A DNA stretch of 64,000 nt from Natronoarchaeum philippinense. Lineage in GTDB: Archaea; Halobacteriota; Halobacteria; Halobacteriales; Natronoarchaeaceae. The stretch covers positions 1 through 64,000 of the forward strand of contig NZ_OBEJ01000006.1 in assembly GCF_900215575.1 (NCBI RefSeq), read 5' to 3'. Each line of letters starts with the position of its first letter. Position 1 is the stretch's first letter. Below are positions 40,829 to 50,000 of the stretch, in pieces. The position numbers and the translations under genes were made by a program. The notes below the pieces were generated by a model. That model was not told the origin of the DNA. It made no database searches and saw only the letters and a program-made list of their open reading frames with translations.

Positions 40829-42082
40829 TCAACGCTCCCGGTCCTCGGCCAGTTCCGTCGCCTCGTCGTCCTGACGATCCTGCGAGTCAGCGCTCGAAAG
40901 AGCTTCTCTTTCGGCGTCGCCGCCGTCCGACGCTTCCGCACGTGTAGGGCCAGCGCCGGCGATATCCGTCTCCGCTTCGCTGGCGGTACCAACATCCTCG
41001 ACCTCGCCGAGGATTTCCTGCACGTCGTCGAGCCCCAGCAGGTCTCGAGTTTCGGCGTCGAGCGAGAAACTGTCGAGCGTCGCCCGTTCGTCTGCCACGT
41101 CGCTTCCCGAGAGCTGCGCACCGTAGCGGCCGACCAGCGAGGTCAACTCCTGTGGCAACAGGAACGTCGCCGACTCGCTGGCGCCGATCACCGCCAACGC
41201 CTCCAGCCCGCGATCGAGGACGGCGCGCTCGCCCATCGATTCGGCCGAGCGCGCCCGAAGCACCGTCGAGATGGCGTCACCCTGTGCTTCGAGAATCTGA
41301 CTTTGCTTTTCGCCCTGCGCGCGGATGATGTTGGACTGCTTGTCACCCTCTGCCTGTTCGACCGCGGAGCGACGCTCGCCTTGGGCTTCGAGGATCATGG
41401 CGCGGCGCCGACGCTCGGCGCTGGTCTGTTGTTCCATCGCGCTCTGGACGCCGCGACTGGGCGTGACCGCACGCACCTCGACGGCCTCGACGCGGATCCC
41501 CCACTCGTCGGTCGCCTCGTCGATCGATCGGTTGATCCGACGGTTGATCGTCGAGCGCTCCTTGAGCGTCTCGTCGAGTTCCATATCGCCCAGCACGGCC
41601 CGGAGCGTCGTCTGGGCGAGGTTCGAGGTCGCCCGTTTGTAGTTGTCGACCTGCAGGTACGCCTTGCGAGCGTCCATGACGCGGATGTAGACGACGGCGT
41701 CGGCCTTCACGGGCGAGTTGTCCCGCGTGATCGCCTCCTGCATCGGCACGTCGATCGTCTGCGTTCGCATGTCGTAGGTGAAGGTCTTCGAGACGAACGG
41801 TGGGACGAAGTTGATCCCGGGTTCGAGCAGTTCGCGGTACTCGCCGAACACCGTCAGCGCGCGTTTCTCGTAGGCACCGACGATCTCGACGGCGCTGGTG
41901 ACGGTGACGACGGCGAGCACGAGCAACAACGTCCCGACGACCGTCGCTGGCGAGACGGTCAAGAACGTCGTCACTACCCACACCGCGGCAGCCAGCGCGA
42001 GAAACCCCACGAGCACGGTTCGCGGTCTGAGTCCCCACTTCCTGTTGACGCGCTCCACAGCGCGACCCCCCGATCGTGCCAT
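40829..42082 (-). CDS. SPFH/stomatin-like membrane protein
   Basis: A 417-residue protein of the SPFH (stomatin/HflK-C) family that forms oligomeric membrane microdomains. Residues 20-70 contain two membrane spans (VLVGFLALAAAVWVVTTFL and VVGTLLLVLAVVTVTSAVEIV), then the SPFH domain (ALTVFGEYRELLEPGINFVPP, IDVPMQEAITRDNSPVKADAVVYIRV, about 75-135), a long coiled coil (AMEQQTSAERRRRAMILEAQGE and onward, about 220-290) and an acidic, disordered tail rich in S, D and E. No NfeD partner is adjacent. Stomatin-type proteins act in membrane organisation or protease control. Confidence 0.9.
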   Translation of the reverse strand: MARSGGRAVERVNRKWGLRPRTVLVGFLALAAAVWVVTTFLTVSPATVVGTLLLVLAVVTVTSAVEIVGAYEKRALTVFGEYRELLEPGINFVPPFVSKTFTYDMRTQTIDVPMQEAITRDNSPVKADAVVYIRVMDARKAYLQVDNYKRATSNLAQTTLRAVLGDMELDETLKERSTINRRINRSIDEATDEWGIRVEAVEVRAVTPSRGVQSAMEQQTSAERRRRAMILEAQGERRSAVEQAEGDKQSNIIRAQGEKQSQILEAQGDAISTVLRARSAESMGERAVLDRGLEALAVIGASESATFLLPQELTSLVGRYGAQLSGSDVADERATLDSFSLDAETRDLLGLDDVQEILGEVEDVGTASEAETDIAGAGPTRAEASDGGDAEREALSSADSQDRQDDEATELAEDRER

Positions 42083-42184
42083 ACGTGAGGTAAGGATCGA
42101 GTGTTGTTAACGGTTCGCACTACCGATCAGTGCGGCGAGCACTGCAGCAGGGTCACAGAGCGGGGCCGATCCCGGGAGCAATCG

Positions 42185-43927
42185 TCACAGCCGTTCGTCG
42201 ATCGTCGCCGCCGTCTGCTCGCCAACGCCGTCGACGCTCCGTAGCTCGTCGACCGACGCCGACCGGACGCCGTCGACGCTGCCAAAGCGCCGGAGCAGTC
42301 GCGTTCTGGTCTCGGGGCCGATCCCCGGCACGTCGTCGAGCGCCGTCGAAACGTCGTCCCGGAGCGTCTGGTGATACTGCACCGCGAACCGATGGGCTTC
42401 ATCGCGGACGCGCTGGAGCAGGTGCAACTGCGGCGCGTCGTCCGGCCAGTCGTAGGTCCGGTCGGACGTGATCACCAGCTCCTCGTCCTTGGCGAGCGCG
42501 ACGGCGGGTACGTCCCAGCCCGCCTCGTCGAGCGCGTCGTGGGCCGCCGAAAGTTGGCCCTCGCCGCCGTCGATCAGCAGGAGGTCGGGATCGGGACGGT
42601 CGTCCCGGCCCTCGACGGCGCGGCGGGCGCGCCACTCGACGAGCGCCTGCATGTTGGCGTAGTCGTCGTTTCGCTCGTCGAGCTTCTTCCGTCGGTAGTC
42701 GTCGCTCTCGCGGGAGCCGTCGACGAACGTCACGTCGCTGCCGACGACCGCTTTCCCTTGGGCGTGGCTCACGTCGAACCCCTCGATCCGGTCGGCGGCG
42801 TCGATGCCGAGGGCACTCTTCAGTGCGCCGGTCTCGTCGCGGCGGCCGCCGGAGCGTCGGGCGTTTTTCAGCGCGAGGTCGACCAGTTTCGACTCGCGGC
42901 CGGCACCCGGCACCCGGACCGCGACGCCCTCGGCGTCGAGCCACGCCGCCAGTTCGGGGTCGTCGGGATGTTCGGGCAGCAGCAAGGCGTCGGGCAGCGT
43001 TCGCTCGGCGTAGTACTGCGGGACGAAGGCGGCGAGCACCCGCGGGATCTGGTCCGGGCCGCTCTCGGGCGCCGCGACGGTGTGGCGCTCCCGATCGACG
43101 AGTTGGCCGCGCTCGCTGTGGAGCCGGGCGACGGTGGCGTCCTCCCCCTCGACCGCGACGCCGAGCACGTCGACCGCTCGCTCGCCGCGGTCGTCCTCAG
43201 CACTGACCGCGGCGCCCCCCTCGCCGTGGAACTGCTCGACGGTCTCTAACCTGTCTCGCAGGTTCGCGGCGCGCTCGAACTCTTTGTCCTGCGACGCCTG
43301 CTCCATCGCCTGTCGAAGCGGCGTCGCCAGCACGCCAGTCTCGCCCTCGAAGAATCGCCGAACGGATTCGACATCGTCGGCGTACGCTTCCTCGGAAATT
43401 TCACCCGTACACGGCGCCGTACAGAGCCCGACCTCGTAGTCCAGACAGGGTCGGTCGCGCCCCGAATACTTGTGATCCGAACAGCCCCGCAGGCCGTAGG
43501 TCTCCCGCAAGGCCTTGACGACGGTCTCGACTTCACCGCGATTCGTATAGGGCCCGTACACCGTTGCGGCCTCGTCGGGGTCGCGCGTGATCTCGATTCG
43601 CGGGACGGCGTGGTCGGTGAGCTGAACGAGGGGGTAGGACTTGTCGTCCTTCAGGCGGACGTTGTACCGCGGCTGGTGGCGCTTGATCATATTCGCCTCC
43701 AGCAACAGCGCCTGGGTCTCGGTGTCGGTCACCGCAACGTCGATCTCCGCGGCGCGGTCGACCATCCGGGCGATCCGGCGGCTCCGCGGGTCGGCGTAGG
43801 ACCGTACCCGGGAGCGCAAGTCGACGGCTTTCCCGACGTACAACACCTGTTCGCCGTCGAGAAACTGGTAGACGCCCGGCTCTGTCGGCAGGTCGGCAGC
43901 GCGCTCGCGCACGGCGTCGGCGTCCAT
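42185..43927 (-). CDS. uvrC: Excinuclease ABC subunit C
   Basis: UvrC makes the two incisions of bacterial-type nucleotide excision repair. In 580 residues: N-terminal GIY-YIG nuclease ([23 protein letters not shown], about 18-40), a Cys-rich segment ([25 protein letters not shown], about 154-178), the UVR domain ([23 protein letters not shown], about 211-233), the RNase H-like 5' nuclease ([38 protein letters not shown]) and tandem helix-hairpin-helix motifs at the end ([31 protein letters not shown]). uvrA and uvrB are not in the window. Confidence 0.96.
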   Translation of the reverse strand: MDADAVRERAADLPTEPGVYQFLDGEQVLYVGKAVDLRSRVRSYADPRSRRIARMVDRAAEIDVAVTDTETQALLLEANMIKRHQPRYNVRLKDDKSYPLVQLTDHAVPRIEITRDPDEAATVYGPYTNRGEVETVVKALRETYGLRGCSDHKYSGRDRPCLDYEVGLCTAPCTGEISEEAYADDVESVRRFFEGETGVLATPLRQAMEQASQDKEFERAANLRDRLETVEQFHGEGGAAVSAEDDRGERAVDVLGVAVEGEDATVARLHSERGQLVDRERHTVAAPESGPDQIPRVLAAFVPQYYAERTLPDALLLPEHPDDPELAAWLDAEGVAVRVPGAGRESKLVDLALKNARRSGGRRDETGALKSALGIDAADRIEGFDVSHAQGKAVVGSDVTFVDGSRESDDYRRKKLDERNDDYANMQALVEWRARRAVEGRDDRPDPDLLLIDGGEGQLSAAHDALDEAGWDVPAVALAKDEELVITSDRTYDWPDDAPQLHLLQRVRDEAHRFAVQYHQTLRDDVSTALDDVPGIGPETRTRLLRRFGSVDGVRSASVDELRSVDGVGEQTAATIDERL

Positions 43928-44166
43928 CGCGCCGGGCTAGGGAGTCAGTGGGTTTGAGAGCTACGCCTACGGGCGACGCCGCTGGAGCAATAGCTCTGGA
44001 ACCGGCTCGGTAGCGAACAGGCGGCAGCGTCGGTTTGCGATGTGGGTGCCACACAGCCTCCTCGACCAGCATCGCAGCGGGTGGTTAGATCACGGCGGTG
44101 CTGGTCGTCCCATCGCTCATAAACCCGCGGCCGAACGAGGGCGCGATCACAGAATGGTGCCTAGCG

Positions 44167-44172
44167 TTTAGT
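44167..44172 (+). promoter_or_regulatory. TATA box of the PHP gene (leaderless)
   Basis: TTTAGT lies 23-28 nt before the GTG at 44195. Initiation falls at the GTG itself, so the message is predicted to start with GUG. Confidence 0.5.
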
Positions 44173-44194
44173 TCCGTCCCGCGAAACTCCGCCT

Positions 44195-44974
44195 GTGCGC
44201 GACTTCCACCTCCACACGAGCTACTCCGACGGCGCCTTTCTCCCGGCGATGGTCGACGCCGCCGCGGCGGCAGGCCTCGAAGGGATCGGGCTGGCCGACC
44301 ACTGCGTCGTCACGGAGCGCGAGGCGGCCCGCGACGAGCGCGCTCGGTACGGGTTCACGCTCGATCGAACCTACGAGCGCCGGCGGCGGGCCATCGAACA
44401 GGCCCGCGATCGGGCAGACATCGAGATGTACGATGCCGTCGAGATGAACTACGAACCACGTGACGAGGACCGGATCGGCGAGTTTCTGGCCGACGCCGAG
44501 TTCGAGTACTCGCTCGGCAGCGTCCACGCGGTCGACGGCCGGTCGATCCAGTCGGCGTCGGCGTTCGCCGATCTGGACGGGGTCGAACGAGACCGCGTCG
44601 TCGACCGGTACTTCGAGAATCTCGTCGCGCTCGTCGAGTCTGAGCTGTTCGACGTGGCGGCCCACCTCGATCTCACCGAACGGACGCCACCGCTTCGCGG
44701 GCGCGCGACCGAGGACCATTATCGCCGCGTCGCAGCGGCGCTCGCGGACTCTCGAACCGTTCCCGAGATCAACGCCGGGCGAGCGCTACGCGACGACGGG
44801 ATCATCCATCCGAGCGAACCATTTCTGGACATCCTGCGCGAGTTTGGGGTCGCCGTCACCGTCGGAACCGACGCTCACAGGCCCGACGAGATCGGCGATC
44901 GGGCCGCGTTTCTCGAACGGTTCCTCGACGACCGCGGCATCCGTCCGGTGGCACCGCCGGGACTGAAACGGTGA
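44195..44974 (+). CDS. PHP-domain phosphoesterase
   Basis: A 259-residue metal-dependent hydrolase of the PHP family, like histidinol phosphatase or 5'-3' nucleases of this fold. Metal ligands are seen in FHLHTSYSDGAF (HxH, residues 4-15), ADHCVV (about 34-39), AVEMNYEP, SVHAVDG, the DVAAHLDL motif (about 154-161) and GTDAHRPDEI (about 225-234). The start codon is GTG at 44195, fixed by the TATA box and by the fact that HLH must lie near the N-terminus. The substrate is not evident; a role as HisN-type histidinol phosphatase is possible because several his genes lie in the window, though not adjacent. Confidence 0.88.
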   Translation: MRDFHLHTSYSDGAFLPAMVDAAAAAGLEGIGLADHCVVTEREAARDERARYGFTLDRTYERRRRAIEQARDRADIEMYDAVEMNYEPRDEDRIGEFLADAEFEYSLGSVHAVDGRSIQSASAFADLDGVERDRVVDRYFENLVALVESELFDVAAHLDLTERTPPLRGRATEDHYRRVAAALADSRTVPEINAGRALRDDGIIHPSEPFLDILREFGVAVTVGTDAHRPDEIGDRAAFLERFLDDRGIRPVAPPGLKR

Positions 44975-45007
44975 GGAACGGCCGCTGCGCAGCGTCGGGC
45001 TGGCACG

Positions 45008-46747
45008 TCAGTCGGCTGTGCTCTCTTCGGTCGCGGCGTCTCCAGTCGCGGGGGTCTCAGCGACCGGTAGCTGGAGTCGGACAGCGGTCTCGGCGTCGCG
45101 CGTCTCGAACTCGATGTCGCCGCCGAGCGTCGAGACGCCCCACTTGACGAACCACAGCCCCAGCCCGCTCCCGTGGTCGAGTGCCGTCTCCTCGCCGTCC
45201 TCCACCACGTCGATCTCGTAGTCGGGAACCGATGCCCCGATCATCCGGACTTCGAGGCGGGAGAACTCCGACGAGAGCCGGCCGCGCGATTGGATCTCGA
45301 ACTCGGGAGGATCGTCGGCATACTCCAGACAGCTCTCGAAAAGATTGACCAGCACGACGCGGAGCAACCGCTCGTCGGCGTCCAGCACCAGCGAGGAGGG
45401 CACGTCAATCTCGATCCCGGCGGGACGCTCGTCGAGGCGCGCATCGGTCGTGACATCGTCGAGGACATCGTCGAGCGAAACGGGATCCTGGGACCCATCG
45501 CGCTCGTCGGAGACGGCCTGCTCGAACTGGCGCGCACGGGTGCCAAGTTCCATGAGCTCGATCGTCATCTCCTCGGCGACGTGCAGCGTTGACGCGACGC
45601 CGTCGTCGTCGATGCGCTCGGACGCCATCTCGAGGTAGCCGTGGACGACGTTCAGATCGTTTCGCAGGTTGTGCCGGAGCGTCCTGTTGAGCACCTGTAG
45701 TCGCTGTTCGCGCTGGCGCTCGACGGTGATGTCCTGAAAGACGAGCGTGTATCCGACCTGATTGCCCGACGAGTCCCGGAGAATCGACGTTGAGATGGCG
45801 TACTCACAGTGGCGACCTTCCGAGCGGATCGTGACGTGCTGGTCGCTCCCGTCGACGGTCAGCGACGGATCGACGACCTCGGAGACAGACGTGCCAAGCG
45901 CCGCGGTGTCAGTCGTGTCGAGCAGTTGCTCGGCGGCGTCGTTGAGTCGGACAACCAACCCGTTTTCGTCGAGAACGACGATCGGGTTCTCGATGTCGTC
46001 CAGAACCGTCTGCTCGGCCGCCCGACGGGTCGCCGGATGCGAGTGGAACATGTTGTTCCCGACGAAGGCGTACGCATCCAGCGCGACGTGGGGCAGAAAC
46101 ATGACCGCCATCGCGTTGAACTGCGGAGCCGGTCCGAGTTCGAAGAGCCAGACGACGCCGCCGAGACCGGGCGGGACGGCACTGAGCGCGACCGCGGCGG
46201 CCTCGCGCCGGTACAGCGGGCCGTAGCTGAGAACCGTGTCGAACAGCAACAGCGTGGCGACGCCGGCCGCCAGCACGCCGCCGACGAACACCGCGATGGC
46301 CCACGGTTGAAGCGCGTACTGGGCGCCGGCCTGTCCGAGGATCGGAACGACGCGGAAGTCGGTCCAGAGCAGCCCGGTCGCCGGCGTCGCCAACGCAGCC
46401 AGCGTCAGCGCCACGGGGGCGGCGAAGAGCGCGCGAAACGGCAGCGTCCGGACGATCGCGCTGCGACCGGTGTACGCGAGCGCGAACGCCAGAAACGGGA
46501 CGCCGGTCCACGCGAGACCGATCCAAGCGAGCACCTCCAGCGCCTCCCGGACGCCGGGATCGAAGACGAGCAACCCGGCGCCGTAGGACAGACAAAACAG
46601 CGCCATCGACCCGATGGTGAGCAGGAACCAGTCGACGCCCGGCCGGTCCCGGTAGCCGAGCAGGTACCGGAGCAAAAACAGCGCTCCAGCGCCTGACGCG
46701 AAGGCGGCGAGTGCCAGCCACGGTATCGACGACGCGATCGGAGACAT
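45008..46747 (-). CDS. Sensor histidine kinase with 7TM N-domain
   Basis: A membrane sensor kinase of 579 residues. Residues 1-225 form a seven-span 7TMR-HisK-type domain (WLALAAFASGAGALFLLRYLL, WFLLTIGSMALFCLSYGAGLLVF and so on). A PAS domain follows (about 230-345, IENPIVVLDENGLVVRLNDAAEQLL). The H-box is seen as RTLRHNLRNDLNVVHGYLEMA (about 362-382) with the phosphoacceptor His in LRHNLRNDL, and the ATP-binding domain as LVNLFESCLEYADD (N-box) and DHGSGLGLWFVKWGVSTLGGDIEFE (G-boxes). No response regulator is next to it. The signal is unknown. Confidence 0.9.
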   Translation of the reverse strand: MSPIASSIPWLALAAFASGAGALFLLRYLLGYRDRPGVDWFLLTIGSMALFCLSYGAGLLVFDPGVREALEVLAWIGLAWTGVPFLAFALAYTGRSAIVRTLPFRALFAAPVALTLAALATPATGLLWTDFRVVPILGQAGAQYALQPWAIAVFVGGVLAAGVATLLLFDTVLSYGPLYRREAAAVALSAVPPGLGGVVWLFELGPAPQFNAMAVMFLPHVALDAYAFVGNNMFHSHPATRRAAEQTVLDDIENPIVVLDENGLVVRLNDAAEQLLDTTDTAALGTSVSEVVDPSLTVDGSDQHVTIRSEGRHCEYAISTSILRDSSGNQVGYTLVFQDITVERQREQRLQVLNRTLRHNLRNDLNVVHGYLEMASERIDDDGVASTLHVAEEMTIELMELGTRARQFEQAVSDERDGSQDPVSLDDVLDDVTTDARLDERPAGIEIDVPSSLVLDADERLLRVVLVNLFESCLEYADDPPEFEIQSRGRLSSEFSRLEVRMIGASVPDYEIDVVEDGEETALDHGSGLGLWFVKWGVSTLGGDIEFETRDAETAVRLQLPVAETPATGDAATEESTAD

Positions 46748-46823
46748 TCGATTCGACCGAAACCTAGTGTTTATTCACAATAAGTGTCTCTACTGACCGG
46801 TCTCAAAACGTGAACGTCCGGGG

Positions 46824-48260
46824 TCAGGATAGTTGATCGCCGACGATCTCGTCTGCGTGCTCGACGAACTCGGCTTCGGTGCCCGCAGGAACGGTCGCAC
46901 CCGCGGCAACGTCGTGGCCGCCGCCGTCGCCGCCGACCGCCCGCGAGGCTCGGCCCATCACGTCCGAAAGATCGAGCCCCTGCCGAACAAGCGAGTGGGT
47001 TCCCCGAGCCGAGACTTTCACTTCCTCCTCGGATTTGTTGGCGAAGGCGACGATCGGCCGGCCGCGATCGATGCCGTCGGCGCCGACGGCCATCCCCGCG
47101 ACGATGCCGACGATCGTCTCGCGGATCCGGTCTTCGGCGTGGAACCACTGGAGGTTGTCCTCGCGTGTGACGCCCTCCTCGGTGACCCACTCGATCCCCT
47201 CCGAGAGGTTGCGCCGGTGGTCACGAAGGAGTTGGCGGGCGCGGTCCAGCGCCGGGCCGCGGTCGCCCAGACAGACCGCCAGCCCCACGTCGGCCCGCTC
47301 GTAGCGCGCGGTGGCGTTCAACAGGGTGGAAAACTCGCTGGCGTCGCGCAGTTCGGTGCCGACCGACTCGTCGGCCAGCGCGTACGTCGTGGCGACTAGT
47401 CCGTCGATCTTGTCGGCGGGGACGCCGCGAGAGACTGCACGCTGGACGAGCGCGCTGGCGACGGTCTGGCGCTCGTCGTCGTCGAGATCGACCCAGCGGC
47501 GCCACTCGCCCCCCGATTTCAGGTCGAGATCGAGCCCGTCGAGAAACGAGAGCGCGCCGCTCTGGTCGTTCGAGATGCCGGGGATATTCACGTCGCTGGA
47601 GTACTCCAGTAGTTTCGGGAGCGGGCGGGTCTGCTTGCCGTACAGCGCGAGGTCGGTCGCCGTCTCAAGTACGTCCGCGTCGACGCCTTCCTCGACGATG
47701 CGCTCGTTGGCGCCCTGTAGTTCGCCGCCGCTTGCCTGCATATCGCCGACGGCGCCGACGACCGCCAGCGCGGCCAGATCGCGGTTGTCGACGCCCTCGG
47801 GTTCGAGCGCCCGCGCGAGGACGTAGCTCGCGCCGGCACCGGAGAGTTCGGAGGCGCCATTGATGCCAAAGAGCAGCGGGTTGAGGTGGAACTCGGTGTC
47901 GGGCGCCGCGGCGTCGTCGGATGCAGCGCCGGCGGGCTGGTGGTGGTCCGCGATCACCGGCGTGAAATCGCCCGCGGCCTCGTGCTCGGCGATGATGTCG
48001 AGCTGTCCGCTCCCGAAGTCCGTAAACAGCACCGTATCCGGTTCCAGTTCGGCGATGCCGGCGATCTCCTCGGCGTCGAGTTGCTTGCTGAACACCGTCC
48101 GGAAGGGGATCTCGGCGCGCTCTAACGCCGTGGCCGCGATCGCCGCGCTCGTCAGGCCGTCGGCGTCGATGTGGGAGGCCAGCACGACGCGGTCGGCGGA
48201 TCGCAAGTGCTCGGCGCAGGCGTCGGCACGCTCGGCGAGGTCCGGGATCGGCGCGTCCAT
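46824..48260 (-). CDS. RecJ-like DHH-family nuclease
   Basis: A 478-residue single-strand exonuclease of the DHH/DHHA1 superfamily, the archaeal RecJ/GAN group. Motifs are ASHIDADGLTSAAI (motif I, about 28-41), FTDFGSGQLD (motif II), VIADHHQPAG (DHH motif III, about 100-109), LAALAVVGAVGDMQ (IV) and the DHHA1 end ASRAVGGDGGGHDVAAGATVP. In archaea the homologue associates with GINS and the Cdc45-like CMG complex. A TATA box (minus-strand GGTTTATC, 48290-48297) lies about 30 nt before the ATG. It is next to the hem cluster by position only. Confidence 0.93.
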   Translation of the reverse strand: MDAPIPDLAERADACAEHLRSADRVVLASHIDADGLTSAAIAATALERAEIPFRTVFSKQLDAEEIAGIAELEPDTVLFTDFGSGQLDIIAEHEAAGDFTPVIADHHQPAGAASDDAAAPDTEFHLNPLLFGINGASELSGAGASYVLARALEPEGVDNRDLAALAVVGAVGDMQASGGELQGANERIVEEGVDADVLETATDLALYGKQTRPLPKLLEYSSDVNIPGISNDQSGALSFLDGLDLDLKSGGEWRRWVDLDDDERQTVASALVQRAVSRGVPADKIDGLVATTYALADESVGTELRDASEFSTLLNATARYERADVGLAVCLGDRGPALDRARQLLRDHRRNLSEGIEWVTEEGVTREDNLQWFHAEDRIRETIVGIVAGMAVGADGIDRGRPIVAFANKSEEEVKVSARGTHSLVRQGLDLSDVMGRASRAVGGDGGGHDVAAGATVPAGTEAEFVEHADEIVGDQLS

Positions 48261-48344
48261 CAGTCGCTACGACGTTCGTCGGAATCCCGGATAAACCTGC
48301 GGAATCGGTGCGTCAGAATGGTCCAGCGCGCGGTTGGTCCGCCG

Positions 48345-49109
48345 TCACTCGGTGTACGTCGGCGCGCCGTCCTCGATCGTCGCGCAGGCCAGTTCCTCGA
48401 AATCGGCGCGCTCGGGAACGACATCCACGTCGATCCCCAGCGACTCGGCCGTCTCCCGGGTCGGCTCGCCGATGACGCCGACGGTAGCGGCTGCGAGCCC
48501 CGCGACGGCGTCCTCGCGCACGCCCCGGTCGGCGGCGGCGTCGAGGAAGTGCTCGACGGTCAGCGAGGAGGTAAACAGCGCGGCGTCGAGGTCGCCCTCA
48601 GCGGCCAGTTCGGCCGATTCGCCCGCGCCGTCGGGGCGAACGAGTCGGTAGAGGATGGTCTCGTGGACGTATGCACCGGCGTCCTCCAGCCCGTCGGTCA
48701 GCACTTCGCTGCCGTGGTCGCTCCGGGCGACCTCGACGCGAGCGCCGTCGACATCCTCTGCGAGCGCGTCGACCAGCCCCGACGAGGAGAACTCCTCGGG
48801 GACGAGATCGACCTCGTAGCCGGTCTCGCGCAGGATGTCCGCGGTCGGCTCGCCGATGGCACAGACCGTCGCGTCGCCGGGGTCCCAGCGCTCGGCGGGT
48901 GCTGCGCCCTCGCCGCCCCGTTCGCCGGACGCCAGTTCGACGCCGGTCTTACTCGTCAGGACGACGAAATCGGCGTCCGAACGGGGAGTGTCGCCGGTCG
49001 GCTCGACGGCGAGCATCGGGTCGGGCACCGGCGTCGCGCCGAGCGATTCGATCAGTTCGACGGCGTCGGCGAGGCGTTCGTCGTCGGGGCGAAAAGCCGC
49101 CACCGTCAT
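48345..49109 (-). CDS. hemD: Uroporphyrinogen-III synthase
   Basis: HemD cyclises hydroxymethylbilane with D-ring inversion to uroporphyrinogen III. The family is poorly conserved; recognisable here are the two domains with FRPDDERLADAVELIESLGATPV and DFVVLTSKTGVELAS in the first, ALFTSSLTVEHFLDAAADRG and VGVIGEPTRETAESLGIDVDVVPE in the second, about 254 residues. ATG at 49109 is preferred; a GTG at 49121, 3 bp behind the cobA stop, is also possible. It is the last gene of the hemC-cobA-hemD run. Confidence 0.88.
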   Translation of the reverse strand: MTVAAFRPDDERLADAVELIESLGATPVPDPMLAVEPTGDTPRSDADFVVLTSKTGVELASGERGGEGAAPAERWDPGDATVCAIGEPTADILRETGYEVDLVPEEFSSSGLVDALAEDVDGARVEVARSDHGSEVLTDGLEDAGAYVHETILYRLVRPDGAGESAELAAEGDLDAALFTSSLTVEHFLDAAADRGVREDAVAGLAAATVGVIGEPTRETAESLGIDVDVVPERADFEELACATIEDGAPTYTE

Positions 49110-49124
49110 ATCTCGGGCCACGGG

Positions 49125-50000
49125 TCAGTCCTCCCCGAAGACGTCCCGGTCGGGCCGATCCGCGGCGTCGGCGTCCGGTTCGTTGTCCAGAAAGTCCAGC
49201 ACGCGATCGCGCGTGGCGGCGACCTCGCCGATCACGGTGATCGCGGGCGGTTCGATCCCTTCCTCGTCGCGCACGTCGACGATCGTCTCTAACTGTCCCG
49301 TAGCGACGCGCTGGTCGGGCCACGTGGCGCGCTCGACGAGCGCGACGGGCGTGTCGGCGTCCATCCCGGCATCGCGCAGCGCGGCGGTGTAGTCGGGCAG
49401 TTTCCCGACGCCCATCAGCACGACGAGGGTGCCGCCGGTCGCCGCCAGCGCGTCCCAGTCGACGGCGGACTCCTCCTTGGTGGGGTCCTCGTGGCCAGTC
49501 ACGAGCGTGACGCTGGAGGCGTGATCGCGGTGGGTCGCGGGGATGCCGGCGACTGCCGCGCCGGCGATCGGCGAGGTGACGCCGGGGACGACCTCGACGG
49601 GGACCGACCGCTCGGCGAGGTGGACCAGCTCCTCGCCGCCGCGGCCGAACACGAACGGATCGCCGCCCTTCAGCCGGACGACCGTCTTGCCCTCGCGGGC
49701 GAGTTCGACTAGCCGGTCGTTGGTGTACTGCTGGGAGGTGCGCTCGCCGCCGGCGCGCTTGCCCACGTCCTCGCGTTTCTCCTCTGGAATCAGGCCGATG
49801 ATGTCCGGGCCCGGCAGCTTGTCGTGGAGCACCACGTCGGCCTCGTCGAGCAGTCGCCGGGCCTTGACAGTCAGCAGGTCGGGGTCGCCGGGGCCGCTCC
49901 CGACGAGATAGACCTTGCCGTCGGCCGGTTCGGGAGCGGCGTCGCCCGCCGCGTCGTCGGACCCCGATCCCGCCGCGGCGTCGGGATCGCGGGCGTTCAT
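49125..50000 (-). CDS. cobA: Uroporphyrinogen-III C-methyltransferase
   Basis: This enzyme (SUMT) methylates uroporphyrinogen III at C2 and C7 to precorrin-2, leading to sirohaem and cobalamin. The 291 residues have an acidic N-terminal extension of about 25 residues, then VYLVGSGPGDPDLLTVKARRLL (about 30-51), LHDKLPG, RLKGGDPFVFGRGGEE (about 104-119, SAM-binding), VPGVTSPIAGAAVAGIPATHRD and LMGVGKLPDY, all family signatures. Its ATG overlaps the hemC stop by 4 bases (ATGA). Confidence 0.95.
   Translation of the reverse strand: MNARDPDAAAGSGSDDAAGDAAPEPADGKVYLVGSGPGDPDLLTVKARRLLDEADVVLHDKLPGPDIIGLIPEEKREDVGKRAGGERTSQQYTNDRLVELAREGKTVVRLKGGDPFVFGRGGEELVHLAERSVPVEVVPGVTSPIAGAAVAGIPATHRDHASSVTLVTGHEDPTKEESAVDWDALAATGGTLVVLMGVGKLPDYTAALRDAGMDADTPVALVERATWPDQRVATGQLETIVDVRDEEGIEPPAITVIGEVAATRDRVLDFLDNEPDADAADRPDRDVFGED

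Noticed and set aside
48272-48280. ACGTTCGTC before the recJ-like gene as a shared operator with amt
   Set aside because: The same 9-mer occurs in coding DNA at 14066-14074 and 33779-33787, so single copies are likely chance in this base composition.
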